From: Clostridium sp. ZS2-4
Lineage (GTDB): Bacteria; Bacillota; Clostridia; Clostridiales; Clostridiaceae
Assembly (NCBI RefSeq): GCF_026719745.1
Contig: NZ_JAPPRQ010000134.1
Location: forward strand, 1-64,000
Length of the DNA: 64,000 nucleotides
Direction: 5' to 3'
Positions 9,328 to 19,522 of the stretch are shown one piece after another. The position numbers were made by a program, and so were the translations under genes. The notes beneath the pieces are model-generated. The model had not been told where the DNA came from, did no database searches, and saw only the letters and a program-made list of their open reading frames with translations. How positions within the stretch are numbered: the first letter of the stretch is position 1; the number at the start of each line of letters is the position of its first letter.

Positions 9328-10131
9328 ATGGATAAAAGGTATTTAGGAGCACTGCTTTTGTCTCCACTAGTGGTAGTATTGTTTGTTGGTGGAATATATC
9401 TAAAATATATTGCTATGACTCTTTCACTATTAGGAATGTATGAGTTTTTTAGTATTATAAAAAATAAAAGTATTAAGCCCTTAAGCATATGTGCCTACAT
9501 ATTATGTATTGTATATTACATTTTAATTATAGGAAAACATTCAATGGATTATAAAGCTTTATTTTTAACAGTAGTAAGTATAATTCTAATAATGCTTTGT
9601 ATACCAATATTTAATGAAAAGTATAATTTTATAGATGTATCTATCACTATATTTGGTTTCTTTTATGTTTCAGTGTTTTTTAGTTTTATAGTGTTAGTTA
9701 GTCAAAAACAGTATGGACAATATTTAATTTGGTTGATATTCATTTCCGCATGGATGTGTGATACAACTGCATATTATGTTGGAAAATATTTTGGTAAAAA
9801 TAAATTATGTCCAAAGGTAAGTCCAAAGAAGACTATTGAAGGTTCAATAGGTGGATTGCTAGGAAGTACTGTTGCATGTGGAATATATGGACTATTAGCT
9901 TTAAAAGCAAGATACAGTATACCATTATATAACTTTTTTTTAATAGGTATTTTTTGTGGTGTGTTTTGTCAATTTGGAGATTTAGTGGCATCTTCAATAA
10001 AAAGACATGTAGGAGTTAAAGATTTTAGTAACCTTATTCCAGGACATGGAGGTATTTTAGATAGATTTGATAGCATACTTTTTGCATCTGCTGTAGTATA
10101 TTATTACATAACAATCTTTATGGGGATGTAA
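9328..10131 (+). CDS. cdsA: Phosphatidate cytidylyltransferase (CDP-diglyceride synthase)
   Basis: CdsA makes CDP-diacylglycerol from phosphatidic acid and CTP, the branch point to phosphatidylglycerol and cardiolipin. The 267-residue protein is a multi-pass membrane protein with about seven hydrophobic segments and ends with the family signature PGHGGILDRFD at about residues 239-249. SPKKTIEGSIGG upstream is also typical. The ATG at 9328 is preceded by AGAGGTG. PgsA, which uses its product, is encoded later in this window (36320). Confidence 0.96.
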   Translation: MDKRYLGALLLSPLVVVLFVGGIYLKYIAMTLSLLGMYEFFSIIKNKSIKPLSICAYILCIVYYILIIGKHSMDYKALFLTVVSIILIMLCIPIFNEKYNFIDVSITIFGFFYVSVFFSFIVLVSQKQYGQYLIWLIFISAWMCDTTAYYVGKYFGKNKLCPKVSPKKTIEGSIGGLLGSTVACGIYGLLALKARYSIPLYNFFLIGIFCGVFCQFGDLVASSIKRHVGVKDFSNLIPGHGGILDRFDSILFASAVVYYYITIFMGM

Positions 10132-10134
10132 TGG

Positions 10135-11121
10135 GTGGAGAACAATCAAAAAATATATTATAAATTAATTTGCTGCATGGTAATATTATTAATTTTTATT
10201 AGTTCAACGTATATAATAAAAAATTATTTCAAACCTTTTTTTATTATAATTTTTATAACTTTCATATGTAAACCAATTTATGATTTGCTGTGTAAATATA
10301 GAATTTTCAATGAAAATGTAAATGCAGTATTGAGTATACTTTTTGTTAACCTAATTTTATTTTTCACAGCATATTATACTGGTAAAATACTTTTTGATAA
10401 ACTTTATGCAATAGCATTAAATAATTATTCTAATATCATCAATCAACTTGATAATATTAGTTCAAATTTAAATGATTTCTTTCAATTTGATTTATTAAAA
10501 TTAGATGAGAATATTAAAAATATTTACTCTAATATTGCAAGAAATGGTTACCTGAAAAAAGGAGCAGTATATACTACAAATGGTATATTTGCGTATTTTA
10601 TAAGCAATATTGCTGTTTACTTTATTTTAGTAGATAAATATGTTATAGTTAATACGATTGAAAAACTTTTTCCAAAAGGTGATGTTTGCATACTTAAAGT
10701 AAAATTTAATGAAATAAATAATATATTTAAAATTGAGTTGATTTTAATACTATTAACAACTTTGGAAACTTTGATTGGATTTATTATATTAAAGGTTAAT
10801 AATGCACTATTTTTATCAATACTCTGTGGTGTTTTGGATATAATACCTTATATTGGCACAATACTAGTCTTTATTCCTTTAATAATATATAATTTTATCC
10901 TTAAAAATAATATAATTGCTATTGGATTGATAATTTTATATATTTTTCTTCAAGTAATAAGGCAAGTTTCAGAAGCAAAATTTGTAAGTAAAAAATTTGA
11001 AATTCATCCTCTGATTCTGATTTTATCAATATATATTGGAATTAAAATTTTTGGAATTATTGGATTGTTTATGGCACCACTTTATATTATTACAACAAAA
11101 AAAATAATATTTTCAGCATAA
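10135..11121 (+). CDS. AI-2E/PF01594-type membrane permease of unknown substrate
   Basis: This 328-residue protein is very hydrophobic, with about seven or eight membrane segments and a central soluble stretch (roughly residues 85-150). The paired N-terminal helices, the central hydrophilic part and the C-terminal GLFMAPLYI motif resemble the AI-2 exporter-like family (YtvI, YdbI, PerM), whose substrates are mostly unknown. The start is GTG 10135, four bases after the cdsA stop, so translation is probably coupled. It sits inside an otherwise purely biosynthetic cdsA-dxr operon, where such a gene is not usual. Family assignment is likely; function is open. Confidence 0.75.
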   Translation: MENNQKIYYKLICCMVILLIFISSTYIIKNYFKPFFIIIFITFICKPIYDLLCKYRIFNENVNAVLSILFVNLILFFTAYYTGKILFDKLYAIALNNYSNIINQLDNISSNLNDFFQFDLLKLDENIKNIYSNIARNGYLKKGAVYTTNGIFAYFISNIAVYFILVDKYVIVNTIEKLFPKGDVCILKVKFNEINNIFKIELILILLTTLETLIGFIILKVNNALFLSILCGVLDIIPYIGTILVFIPLIIYNFILKNNIIAIGLIILYIFLQVIRQVSEAKFVSKKFEIHPLILILSIYIGIKIFGIIGLFMAPLYIITTKKIIFSA

Positions 11122-11151
11122 GCAAAGGTGGTTAAGATAGGAGTGACTTAA

Positions 11152-12309
11152 GTGAAAAACATAAGTATTTTAGGTGCTACTGGTTCTATTGGAACTCAGA
11201 CCCTGGAAGTCATAAAAAATGAAAGTGAGAGATTTAAGCTTTTTGCTTTTTCAGCAAATAAGAGCTATGAGAAAATTATAAATATAATAAAAAATTTCAA
11301 TCCTAAATGTGCTTGCATTGTTGACAAATTAACTTGTGAAAAAGTTAGAGAATATTGTAAAAATCAAAATATAAAGATTGATATCTTTGAAGGAATTGAA
11401 GGATTATCTGCAATAGCTGTTTTACCAGAAGTAGAAATTGTAGTAACCTCAGTAGTTGGAATGGTTGGATTAGTACCAACATTGAATGCCATAAGAGCGG
11501 GTAAGGACATTGCTTTAGCTAATAAAGAAACTCTAGTTACTGGTGGGGAAATAGTAATGAAAGAAGCTAAAAAATATAAAGTTAATATTATACCAGTTGA
11601 TTCAGAGCATAGTGCTATTTTTCAGTGTCTCCAAGGAAATAAAATACAAACAGTTAATAAAATTATTCTGACTGCGTCTGGTGGACCTTTTAGAGGTAAA
11701 AAAAGATGTGAATTAGTAGATATTACACCAAAAAAAGCTGTAAAACATCCTAATTGGAGTATGGGTAAAAAAATATCTATAGATTCGTCAACCCTTGTAA
11801 ATAAGGGCCTTGAAGTTATAGAAGCACATTGGTTATTTGATTTATCATATAAAGATATTGATGTTGTAATACATCCAGAAAGTATAATCCATTCAATGGT
11901 AGAATATAAAGATTCTAGTATAATAGCTCAGCTTTCCAGCCCCAATATGATTTTACCAATACAATATGCGCTTAATTATCCTAACCGTAAAGAAAGTTTA
12001 ATTGATAAACTTGACTTTTATAAAATTGGAAAATTAACATTTGAAAAACCTGATATGGTAAATTTTAAAGGGCTAAAATTAGCTTATGATGCAGGAAGTG
12101 AAGGTGGTATTATGCCTACTGTCTTTAATGCTGCAAATGAAGAAGCTGTAGAACTGTTTTTACAAAAGAAAATAGGATATCTGATGATAATTGATATTAT
12201 AGAAGAATGTATGAATAAATTTCAAAATGAAAAGAATATAGATTTGGAAGTAATATTAAATACTGAGAATAAAATTAGACGATTCATTCAAAATAAATAT
12301 AAGTTTTAA
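11152..12309 (+). CDS. dxr: 1-deoxy-D-xylulose 5-phosphate reductoisomerase
   Basis: Dxr converts DXP to 2-C-methyl-D-erythritol 4-phosphate with NADPH and a divalent metal, the committed step of the MEP isoprenoid pathway. The 385-residue protein begins with the NADPH-binding motif ILGATGSIGTQTLEV (residues 5-19). It then shows ALANKETLV, the metal-site sequence VDSEHSAIFQCLQG and HPNWSMGKKISIDS. The start is GTG 11152 with AGGAGTGA upstream. ispG, a later step of the same pathway, is two genes downstream, and ispH lies at 57219-59123. Confidence 0.98.
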   Translation: MKNISILGATGSIGTQTLEVIKNESERFKLFAFSANKSYEKIINIIKNFNPKCACIVDKLTCEKVREYCKNQNIKIDIFEGIEGLSAIAVLPEVEIVVTSVVGMVGLVPTLNAIRAGKDIALANKETLVTGGEIVMKEAKKYKVNIIPVDSEHSAIFQCLQGNKIQTVNKIILTASGGPFRGKKRCELVDITPKKAVKHPNWSMGKKISIDSSTLVNKGLEVIEAHWLFDLSYKDIDVVIHPESIIHSMVEYKDSSIIAQLSSPNMILPIQYALNYPNRKESLIDKLDFYKIGKLTFEKPDMVNFKGLKLAYDAGSEGGIMPTVFNAANEEAVELFLQKKIGYLMIIDIIEECMNKFQNEKNIDLEVILNTENKIRRFIQNKYKF

Positions 12310-12323
12310 AGGAGGGGAAATTA

Positions 12324-13346
12324 TTGCATATAATATGGAATATATTTATAGTTGCTATAGCTTTTAGTATTTTAGTTATAATTCATGAGCTGGGACATTT
12401 TACCTTGGCGAAGCTTAATGGCGTTAAAGTGGAAGAATTTGCAATAGGCATGGGTCCAAAACTTTTTGGAATCAATGGTAAGGAAACTTTATATTCTTTT
12501 AGAGCAGTACCAATAGGTGGATATGTAAAAATGTTAGGGGAAGAGGATGTATCTTCAGATGAAAGATCTTTTTCAAATAAATCACCTATTCAGAGATTAA
12601 GTATTGTAGCTGCTGGTCCTATAATGAACTTCATTTTAGCAATACTGCTATTTGCAGCTGTAAGTTTTCTAAGTGGATATTTAATACCAGTTGTAAGTGA
12701 AGTTGTGCCACAAAGTCCAGCTATGCAAGCAGGAATACAACCAGGAGATAAGATATTAGAAGTTAATGATTCGAAAATTTCTACTTGGGATGATTTTATA
12801 GCCCAGGTGGCTATGACAAAGGGAGCACCCCTCAAGATAACAATACAAAGAAATGAAGAGAAGAAATTTGTTGCTTTAACCCCAGTAAAAAACAAAGAAA
12901 CTAATACTTACATGGTTGGAGTGGCTTCTACTGTTGTAGAAAAGCCAAGTATTGTCCAATCAATTCAATATGGAATTCAGAAAACAGGTTCTACAATTAA
13001 GCAGACGATTTTATCTTTTGGAATGATTTTCAAAGGTAAAGCATCTAAAGATGATATAGGTGGGCCAGTTACAATCTTGAGAATTACTTGGGCTGTATCA
13101 AAGGCAGGATTAATAAATTTAGTTGCTTTTTCAGCATTTATTAGCGTACAGTTAGGGATTTTTAACTTATTACCATTTCCTGCATTAGATGGATTCTGGA
13201 TTTTTGTTTCATTATATCAGATAATAACAAGAAAAGATGTAGATAAAGATAAGATTGGTATGATTAATACAATTGGATTTGCGCTACTACTTCTTCTTAT
13301 GATAGTAATAACTATAAAGGATGTATTATATCCTTTAAAACTTTAG
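12324..13346 (+). CDS. rseP: Site-2 zinc metalloprotease RseP/RasP family
   Basis: These intramembrane proteases cleave anti-sigma factors and leftover signal peptides within the bilayer. The 340-residue protein has the HExxH zinc motif VIIHELGHF at about residues 18-26 in the first membrane helix, a PDZ domain at about 120-190 (AGIQPGDKILEVND) and the second metal-binding motif in FPALDGFW near residue 288. The start is TTG 12324, seven bases after AGGAGGGG; no ATG fits. It sits between dxr and ispG, as in many Firmicutes. Confidence 0.95.
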   Translation: MHIIWNIFIVAIAFSILVIIHELGHFTLAKLNGVKVEEFAIGMGPKLFGINGKETLYSFRAVPIGGYVKMLGEEDVSSDERSFSNKSPIQRLSIVAAGPIMNFILAILLFAAVSFLSGYLIPVVSEVVPQSPAMQAGIQPGDKILEVNDSKISTWDDFIAQVAMTKGAPLKITIQRNEEKKFVALTPVKNKETNTYMVGVASTVVEKPSIVQSIQYGIQKTGSTIKQTILSFGMIFKGKASKDDIGGPVTILRITWAVSKAGLINLVAFSAFISVQLGIFNLLPFPALDGFWIFVSLYQIITRKDVDKDKIGMINTIGFALLLLLMIVITIKDVLYPLKL

Positions 13347-13367
13347 TTGATTTTAGGTGATAATTTT

Positions 13368-14417
13368 ATGGAGCGAAGAAAAACAAAAAAAATTAAAATA
13401 GGAAAAATCTATATAGGTGGAGATTCAAAGATTAGTGTTCAATCTATGAATAACACCGATACAAGAGATGTTGAAGCTACAGTAAAACAAATTAAAGAAT
13501 TGGAAAAAGCTGGATGTGACATTACAAGGTGTGCGGTACCTGATATGGAAGCTGCAAGAGCATTGAAAGAAATAGTAAGTTCAGTCAATATTCCAGTTGT
13601 TGCTGACATTCATTTTGACTATAGATTAGCATTAGAGTCTATAGAAAGTGGAGTTGCAGCATTAAGAATAAATCCAGGAAATATAGGAAGGATTGAAAGA
13701 GTAAAAATAGTAGCTAATGCTGCAAAAGAGAGAAAAATACCAATTAGAATAGGCGTTAATTCTGGTTCTTTAGAAAAAGAATTATTAAAGAAATATGGTA
13801 AAGTTTGTCCAGAAGCGCTAGTAGAAAGTGCATTAAATCATGTACACATTTTGGAAAATTTAAATTTTGAAGATATAGTTATTTCTATAAAGTCATCAAA
13901 TGTAATGCATATGATTGAAAGTTATAGAATTATATCATCTAAAGTTGATTATCCCCTTCATGTTGGAGTCACTGAAGCAGGCACACTGTGGAGAGGTACC
14001 ATTAAGTCAAGTGTAGGAATTGGTACTCTTCTTTCAGAAGGAATTGGAGATACTATAAGAGTATCTCTAACAGGAAATCCTGTTGAAGAAATTAAAGTTG
14101 GTAGAGAGATTTTAAAATCTTTAGGGTATATAAAAGAAGGAATGGAGATTATTTCTTGCCCTACATGTGGAAGAACTAACATTAATCTTATACAATTAGC
14201 TAATGAAGCAGAAAAGAGATTAGCAGAATGTAATAAAAATTTAAAAGTAGCCATAATGGGATGTGTGGTTAATGGACCAGGTGAAGCAAGAGAAGCTGAT
14301 ATAGGAATTGCTGGTGGAATCGGAGAAGGATTACTCTTTAAAAAAGGTAAAATTATAAAAAAAGTAAAAGAAGATAAACTAATTGATGAGCTAATAAACG
14401 AAATCAATAAAATGTAG
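13368..14417 (+). CDS. ispG: 4-hydroxy-3-methylbut-2-enyl diphosphate synthase (GcpE)
   Basis: IspG is the [4Fe-4S] enzyme that reduces ME-cPP to HMBPP in the MEP pathway. The 349-residue protein has the TIM-barrel start VQSMNNTDTRDVEATV (about residues 24-39) and the cluster-binding ISCPTCGRTNI plus GCVVNGPGEAREADIG in the C-terminal part. Seven extra in-frame codons precede it, but AGGTGA places the start at ATG 13368. The stop codon lies inside the terminator hairpin, closing the uppS-to-ispG operon. Confidence 0.97.
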   Translation: MERRKTKKIKIGKIYIGGDSKISVQSMNNTDTRDVEATVKQIKELEKAGCDITRCAVPDMEAARALKEIVSSVNIPVVADIHFDYRLALESIESGVAALRINPGNIGRIERVKIVANAAKERKIPIRIGVNSGSLEKELLKKYGKVCPEALVESALNHVHILENLNFEDIVISIKSSNVMHMIESYRIISSKVDYPLHVGVTEAGTLWRGTIKSSVGIGTLLSEGIGDTIRVSLTGNPVEEIKVGREILKSLGYIKEGMEIISCPTCGRTNINLIQLANEAEKRLAECNKNLKVAIMGCVVNGPGEAREADIGIAGGIGEGLLFKKGKIIKKVKEDKLIDELINEINKM

Positions 14418-14438
14418 GCTATGATTTTTCATAGCCTA
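14415..14438 (+). terminator. Terminator overlapping the ispG stop codon
   Basis: TAGGCTATGA-TTTT-TCATAGCCTA begins with the TAG stop of ispG. The T-tract is imperfect (TATTATTT). Confidence 0.7.
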
Positions 14439-14479
14439 TATTATTTACAAATTTAGCCATTGCATTAGGGGGTAGCTTA

Positions 14480-17400
14480 ATGAATAATAGTTTAGTTCAA
14501 CTATTAAAAAATGAAATAGATACTAATGAAACTATTCTAGAAAAAGATATACAAATATTAAGAGTTCAATATTTTACCAAAAGTGATAGATTAAAGGTTG
14601 TATTGAGATCTATTAATGAAATAAATGAGGTTACAAAAAATCTAATAAAAAAACTAATAATAAAAAAATTATATTGTTTTAATAACATAGATTTAATTTG
14701 TTATAAGAATATATCAAATTTAACACTAGAAGAAGTTATAAAGGAATACTGGATAGATATTATAAATAATGTTGCTGTAAAAGTTCCTATTTGTAAGCAA
14801 TTTTTAACTAATGCAGTTAGAAAGGTTAATGATAATTATATATCGATTGAAATAGGTGATGAATTTATGTGTAAGTTGTTGAAATCTAAAAATGTTGAAC
14901 AGTTTATACAAAATTCATTTTATGATATATTTGGAATTAAGTGTAGAGTGAGTTTGAATTTTAATTTAGAGTTAGAAGAAAAAAATTATTTTGCAAGTAA
15001 AGAAATAGAAGAAAAATCATTAATACAGTCTATTTTAAATCAAAAGGCTATTTCTTCTAAGGTATCAGTATCAGAAGGTAAAGTTGTTTCGAAAAATTCT
15101 AATACCACTGAACGTAGCAATAATAAAGATTTTACTCAAAAAAGAGTTACTAAGAATCCTAATGCTATTTTAGGAAGGGATGCAATTGGTGAAATTACTA
15201 ATATAGATTCAATTAATGAAACTTCTGGAAGAATCACTATATGTGGAGATGTGTTTAAGGTTAATATAGTTGAAACTAAATCAGGAAGAAAAATAGTTAC
15301 TTTCTATATTACTGATTATACAAGTTCTATAACTGTAAAATGTTTTCCTAAACCAAATGAAACCGAGAAATTAATTGAAGAATTGAAAGTTGGACTTTAC
15401 TGTAAGGTTAGAGGTGAAGCGGTACATGATTCTTTTGCCAGAGAAGTTGTTGTCATGGCAAGAGATATAGTAAAAACAACAAAAATTGAAAAGATGGATA
15501 CTTATGATGAAAAAAGAGTAGAGCTCCATCTACATACCCAAATGAGTTCCATGGATGGAATGTCTTCCACTTCTGCATTGATTAAGAGAGCAGCTAAGTG
15601 GGGACATCCTGCTATCGCTATAACAGATCATGGTGTAGTTCAAGCTTTTCCAGAAGCAATGGATATGGGTAAAAAACATAATATTAAAATTTTATATGGT
15701 GTAGAAGCATATTTGGTAAATGATGGAGTTCCTATATCTGTAAATATTAAAGATGAAACAATAAATGATACTTTTGTTGTTTTTGATATAGAAACAACTG
15801 GTTTTTCAAGTATTTATGATAAAATCATTGAAATTGGTGCTGTTAAAATAAAAAATGGGACTATAGTAGATAGCTTTAGTTCATTTATCAATCCGGAGGT
15901 TAAAATACCTTATAAAATTACTGAACTTACTGGAATAACGGATGATATGGTTAAAGATGCTGAAACGATAGAGAAAATTCTACCCCAATTTATGAATTTT
16001 GCAAAAGACTCAGTACTTGTAGCTCACAATGCAAATTTCGATACTTCTTTTATAAGAAAAAATTGTAATGATTTCAACTTAGAATTTAAATATGGAATTA
16101 TGGATACAGTGCTTTTGGCAAAATACTTATTTCCTCAATTGAATAAATATAAATTAAATGTTATAGCTAAGCATCTAGGAATTTCATTAGAAAATCATCA
16201 TAGAGCTGTTGATGATGCAAAAGCTACAGCTGATATATTATTAATTTGTTTTAAGTTATTAAAAGAGAAAAATATGATTAGTTTAGAAGAGTTAAATAAA
16301 GAATTTTTAGGAAATCAAGATATAAAAAAATTGCCTACACATCACTTGATAATATTGGCCAAAAACCAAATTGGATTAAAGAATTTATATAAACTTATTT
16401 CTTTCTCTAATTTAGATTATTTTTTTAGGAAACCAAGAATGCCTAAAAGCCTAATTCAAGAGTATAGAGAAGGATTAATAGTTGGGTCAGCTTGTGAAGC
16501 TGGTGAAATTTATAAAGCGGTTTTCGAAGGAAAAAGTGAAGAAGATCTGAATGATGTAATTAAATTTTATGATTATCTAGAAATACAACCAGTAGATAAT
16601 AATGAATTTATGATAAGAAAAGGAAAAGTTAAAGACAGAGAACAGCTTAAAGAAATCAATAGAAAAATATGTGAGTTAGGAGAAAAGCATAATTTACCTG
16701 TAGTTGCAACTTGTGATGTGCACTTTTTAGATCCGGAAGATGCAACTTTTAGAGAAATATTAATGAAGGGGCAAGGGTATTCAGATGCTGAGAATCAGCC
16801 ACCACTATATTACAGAACAACAAATGAAATGTTAAAGGAATTTGAATATTTAGGGAATGATAAAGCAAAAGAAGTTGTCATATACAATCCTAGAAAAATT
16901 GCAGATGAAATTGAACACATTAAACCAATACCAGATGAGACTTTTCCACCTAAAATTGAGGGAGCGGATGACGACATTAGAAATATGACTATGAATAAGG
17001 CATATTCAATATATGGGAATCCACTACCAGATATTGTACGAAAAAGACTTGAAAAAGAATTAAATTCTATAATAAATAATGGATATGCAGTTCTTTATTT
17101 AATAGCACATAAATTAGTGGCAAAATCAATAGACGATGGTTACTTAGTTGGATCTAGAGGTTCCGTTGGATCTTCTTTGGTTGCAACAATGTGTAATATA
17201 ACAGAAGTTAATGGGTTACCTCCACACTATGTATGTCCTAGATGCAAGCACAGTGAATTTTTTACAGATGGTTCTGTGGCTTCTGGTGCAGATTTACCAA
17301 CAAAAAATTGCCCAGAATGTGGTTCAGAATATATTAGAGATGGTCATGATATTCCGTTTGAAACCTTCTTGGGTTTCAACGGAGATAAAGAACCAGATAT

Positions 17401-18817
17401 AGATTTAAACTTCTCAGGTGATAATCAAGCTGATATTCATAAATACACTGAAGTTCTTTTTGGTAAAGGACATACTTTTAAAGCTGGAACAATTGGCACT
17501 ATAGCAGATAAAACTGCGTATGGTTTTGTAAAAAAATATTTAGATGAAAAGAAAAAGGTGGTTCCTCAAGCTGAAATTGAGAGATTAACTCAAGGATGCA
17601 CAGGGGTTAAAAGAACTTCTGGCCAACATCCAGGAGGAATTATGGTTGTACCTAGTGACAATGAAATATTTAATTTTTGTCCCATACAACATCCTGCTGA
17701 TGACACTAATTCAGATATTATTACCACACATTTTGATTATCACTCTATAAGTGGAAGACTGCTAAAGTTGGATATACTTGGTCATGATGATCCTACTGTT
17801 TTAAGAATGCTTAAAGATATTACAGGATTGGATCCTCAAACTATACCAATTGGAGACGAGAAAGTACTAAGTTTATTTACTTCACCTGAAGCGTTAGGGC
17901 TTACAGAAGAAGAACTGGGATGTACGGTAGGAAGTTACGGTCTACCGGAATTTGGTACTAAGTTTGTTAGACAAATGCTAGTAGATACTCAACCAAAAAC
18001 ATTTTCAGATCTTGTTAGAATATCCGGATTATCTCATGGAACTGATGTATGGTTGAATAATGCTCAATATTTTATTGGTGAAGGATATACTACACTTAAA
18101 GACTGTATATCTACAAGAGATGACATTATGGTTTATTTAATATATAAAGGATTAGTACCAAAAGATGCATTTACTATAATGGAAAAAGTAAGAAAAGGGA
18201 AAGGGCTTAGTGAAGAACATGAACAATTAATGAAAGAACATAAAGTTCCCGATTGGTATATAGAATCATGTAAAAGAATAAAATATATGTTTCCTAAGGG
18301 GCATGCTGTTGCATACGTAATGATGGCGGTTAGAATAGCTTATTATAAAGTTTATTATCCTCAAGCATATTATGTAGCCTATTTTACTGTTAGAGGAATA
18401 GATGATTTCGATGCACAATTAATTGTTCAAGGTGAATCAGTTATAAAAAGAAAAATTGATGAAATTAACAGTTTAGGTAATAATGTATCTCCAAAAGATA
18501 AAGGATTATTGACTATTTTAGAACTTTCTTATGAAATGTACAAAAGAGAAATTAAATTTTTAAAAGTAGATATATACAAATCTCATGCAACAAAATTTAT
18601 AATTGAGGATAACAATATTAGACCTCCTCTTAGTGCTCTAGCTGGAGTAGGTGCAAATGCTGCAAAAAGTATTGCTTTAGTTAGAAATGAAGGAGAATTT
18701 ATTTCTAAAGAAGACTTAAGAGTTAGAACAAAGGTTTCAAAAACAGTAATTGAAGCTTTAAATGAACATGGTTGTCTTAAGGGATTACCTGAAACAAATC
18801 AATTATCACTATTTTAG
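14480..18817 (+). CDS. polC: DNA polymerase III alpha subunit, Gram-positive PolC type
   Basis: PolC is the replicative polymerase of Firmicutes, with built-in proofreading. The 1445-residue protein has in order: an N-terminal clamp-loader-binding region, an OB fold (about 225-330), a PHP domain split by the exonuclease ([15 protein letters not shown] near 350), and a DEDDh exonuclease (FDIETTGF near 435). A zinc-binding segment (CPRCKH near 919 and CPECG) follows, then polymerase motifs including [11 protein letters not shown] near 971. It ends in QLSLF, a sliding-clamp binding motif at the extreme C-terminus. The ATG at 14480 follows GGGGG. Length is normal and the frame is intact. Confidence 0.98.
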   Translation: MNNSLVQLLKNEIDTNETILEKDIQILRVQYFTKSDRLKVVLRSINEINEVTKNLIKKLIIKKLYCFNNIDLICYKNISNLTLEEVIKEYWIDIINNVAVKVPICKQFLTNAVRKVNDNYISIEIGDEFMCKLLKSKNVEQFIQNSFYDIFGIKCRVSLNFNLELEEKNYFASKEIEEKSLIQSILNQKAISSKVSVSEGKVVSKNSNTTERSNNKDFTQKRVTKNPNAILGRDAIGEITNIDSINETSGRITICGDVFKVNIVETKSGRKIVTFYITDYTSSITVKCFPKPNETEKLIEELKVGLYCKVRGEAVHDSFAREVVVMARDIVKTTKIEKMDTYDEKRVELHLHTQMSSMDGMSSTSALIKRAAKWGHPAIAITDHGVVQAFPEAMDMGKKHNIKILYGVEAYLVNDGVPISVNIKDETINDTFVVFDIETTGFSSIYDKIIEIGAVKIKNGTIVDSFSSFINPEVKIPYKITELTGITDDMVKDAETIEKILPQFMNFAKDSVLVAHNANFDTSFIRKNCNDFNLEFKYGIMDTVLLAKYLFPQLNKYKLNVIAKHLGISLENHHRAVDDAKATADILLICFKLLKEKNMISLEELNKEFLGNQDIKKLPTHHLIILAKNQIGLKNLYKLISFSNLDYFFRKPRMPKSLIQEYREGLIVGSACEAGEIYKAVFEGKSEEDLNDVIKFYDYLEIQPVDNNEFMIRKGKVKDREQLKEINRKICELGEKHNLPVVATCDVHFLDPEDATFREILMKGQGYSDAENQPPLYYRTTNEMLKEFEYLGNDKAKEVVIYNPRKIADEIEHIKPIPDETFPPKIEGADDDIRNMTMNKAYSIYGNPLPDIVRKRLEKELNSIINNGYAVLYLIAHKLVAKSIDDGYLVGSRGSVGSSLVATMCNITEVNGLPPHYVCPRCKHSEFFTDGSVASGADLPTKNCPECGSEYIRDGHDIPFETFLGFNGDKEPDIDLNFSGDNQADIHKYTEVLFGKGHTFKAGTIGTIADKTAYGFVKKYLDEKKKVVPQAEIERLTQGCTGVKRTSGQHPGGIMVVPSDNEIFNFCPIQHPADDTNSDIITTHFDYHSISGRLLKLDILGHDDPTVLRMLKDITGLDPQTIPIGDEKVLSLFTSPEALGLTEEELGCTVGSYGLPEFGTKFVRQMLVDTQPKTFSDLVRISGLSHGTDVWLNNAQYFIGEGYTTLKDCISTRDDIMVYLIYKGLVPKDAFTIMEKVRKGKGLSEEHEQLMKEHKVPDWYIESCKRIKYMFPKGHAVAYVMMAVRIAYYKVYYPQAYYVAYFTVRGIDDFDAQLIVQGESVIKRKIDEINSLGNNVSPKDKGLLTILELSYEMYKREIKFLKVDIYKSHATKFIIEDNNIRPPLSALAGVGANAAKSIALVRNEGEFISKEDLRVRTKVSKTVIEALNEHGCLKGLPETNQLSLF

Positions 18818-18861
18818 GTTTTGAGCAATATTGCTTGTAAATAAAATGTTTGGTATATTAC

Positions 18862-18890
18862 TTGAAATAGCTTTATTAGTATGTTAAAAT
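18862..18890 (+). promoter_or_regulatory. Predicted sigma-A promoter of the rimP-nusA-infB operon
   Basis: TTGAAA (18862-18867), 17-base spacer, TAAAAT (18885-18890). Transcripts would start near 18897 and run through two hairpins before reaching rimP. Confidence 0.65.
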
Positions 18891-18925
18891 GAAATAGAAT
18901 TATTTTGCAGATAAAGTTTAGCATA

Positions 18926-18950
18926 AGAGTGGGATGAAAAAGCCCACTCT
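18926..18950 (+). promoter_or_regulatory. First hairpin of the rimP leader
   Basis: AGAGTGGG and CCCACTCT pair across a nine-base loop and are followed by TTATATTT. It could end polC transcripts or belong to a leader attenuator. Confidence 0.65.
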
Positions 18951-18960
18951 TTATATTTGT

Positions 18961-18990
18961 AAAAACGCAACTATTTGTTGCGTTTTTCCT
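18961..18990 (+). terminator. Strong intrinsic terminator in the rimP leader
   Basis: AAAAACGCAAC-TATTT-GTTGCGTTTTT is a perfect 11-bp stem with a T-rich 3' end. It lies downstream of the predicted rimP promoter and upstream of the rimP start, so it can act on rimP-nusA transcripts as well as on polC read-through. Confidence 0.8.
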
Positions 18991-19046
18991 TAATATTTGT
19001 TTATTTAAAAATAAATTGTAAAAACTAAGATTAAGGAGGTCTAGAT

Positions 19047-19508
19047 ATGAAAAATGATATTTTAGTAGATAAACTTTCACAATTTATAGAACCTGTAGTA
19101 GTACAATTAAATTACGAATTATATCATGTAGAATATATAAGAGAGCAAAATGAAAATTATCTGAGAGTGTACATAGATAAAGCTGAGGGTATATCTTTAG
19201 AGGATTGTGAAAAAGTAAGCAGAAAATTAAGTGATATGCTTGATGAAGAAGACCCCATATCAGATAGTTACTATCTAGAAGTATCTTCTCCAGGTATAGA
19301 GAGAATATTGTATAATGATAAACATCTGCAGAAATACTTAAATCATATGGTAGCTATTAAACTTTCAAGATTATTTGAAGGAAATAGAAAATATGAAGGT
19401 AAACTATTAAATTTCAGTAATGAAATTATAGAAATAGAAAATGAAGATAATTCTATTTCTATTCCAAAAGATAAAATTAAAAGAATTATTTTAAAAGGGG
19501 AGTTTTGA
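19047..19508 (+). CDS. rimP: Ribosome maturation factor RimP
   Basis: RimP assists assembly of the 30S subunit. The 153-residue protein has the family layout: an N-terminal alpha/beta domain with YHVEYIREQNENYLRVYID (about 24-42) and EDCEKVSRKLSDMLDEEDP, the conserved YYLEVSSPGIERIL at about 76-89, and a C-terminal SH3-like barrel. The ATG at 19047 follows AAGGAGG. It is the first gene of the rimP-nusA-infB operon, 14 bases before nusA. Confidence 0.96.
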   Translation: MKNDILVDKLSQFIEPVVVQLNYELYHVEYIREQNENYLRVYIDKAEGISLEDCEKVSRKLSDMLDEEDPISDSYYLEVSSPGIERILYNDKHLQKYLNHMVAIKLSRLFEGNRKYEGKLLNFSNEIIEIENEDNSISIPKDKIKRIILKGEF

Positions 19509-19522
19509 GGAGGTTTTAAAAG

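Noticed and set aside
13958-14407. 149-codon open frame on the minus strand
   Set aside because: It lies entirely inside ispG, has no ribosome-binding site and a Ser/Ile/Pro-rich translation typical of antisense shadows of AT-rich genes.
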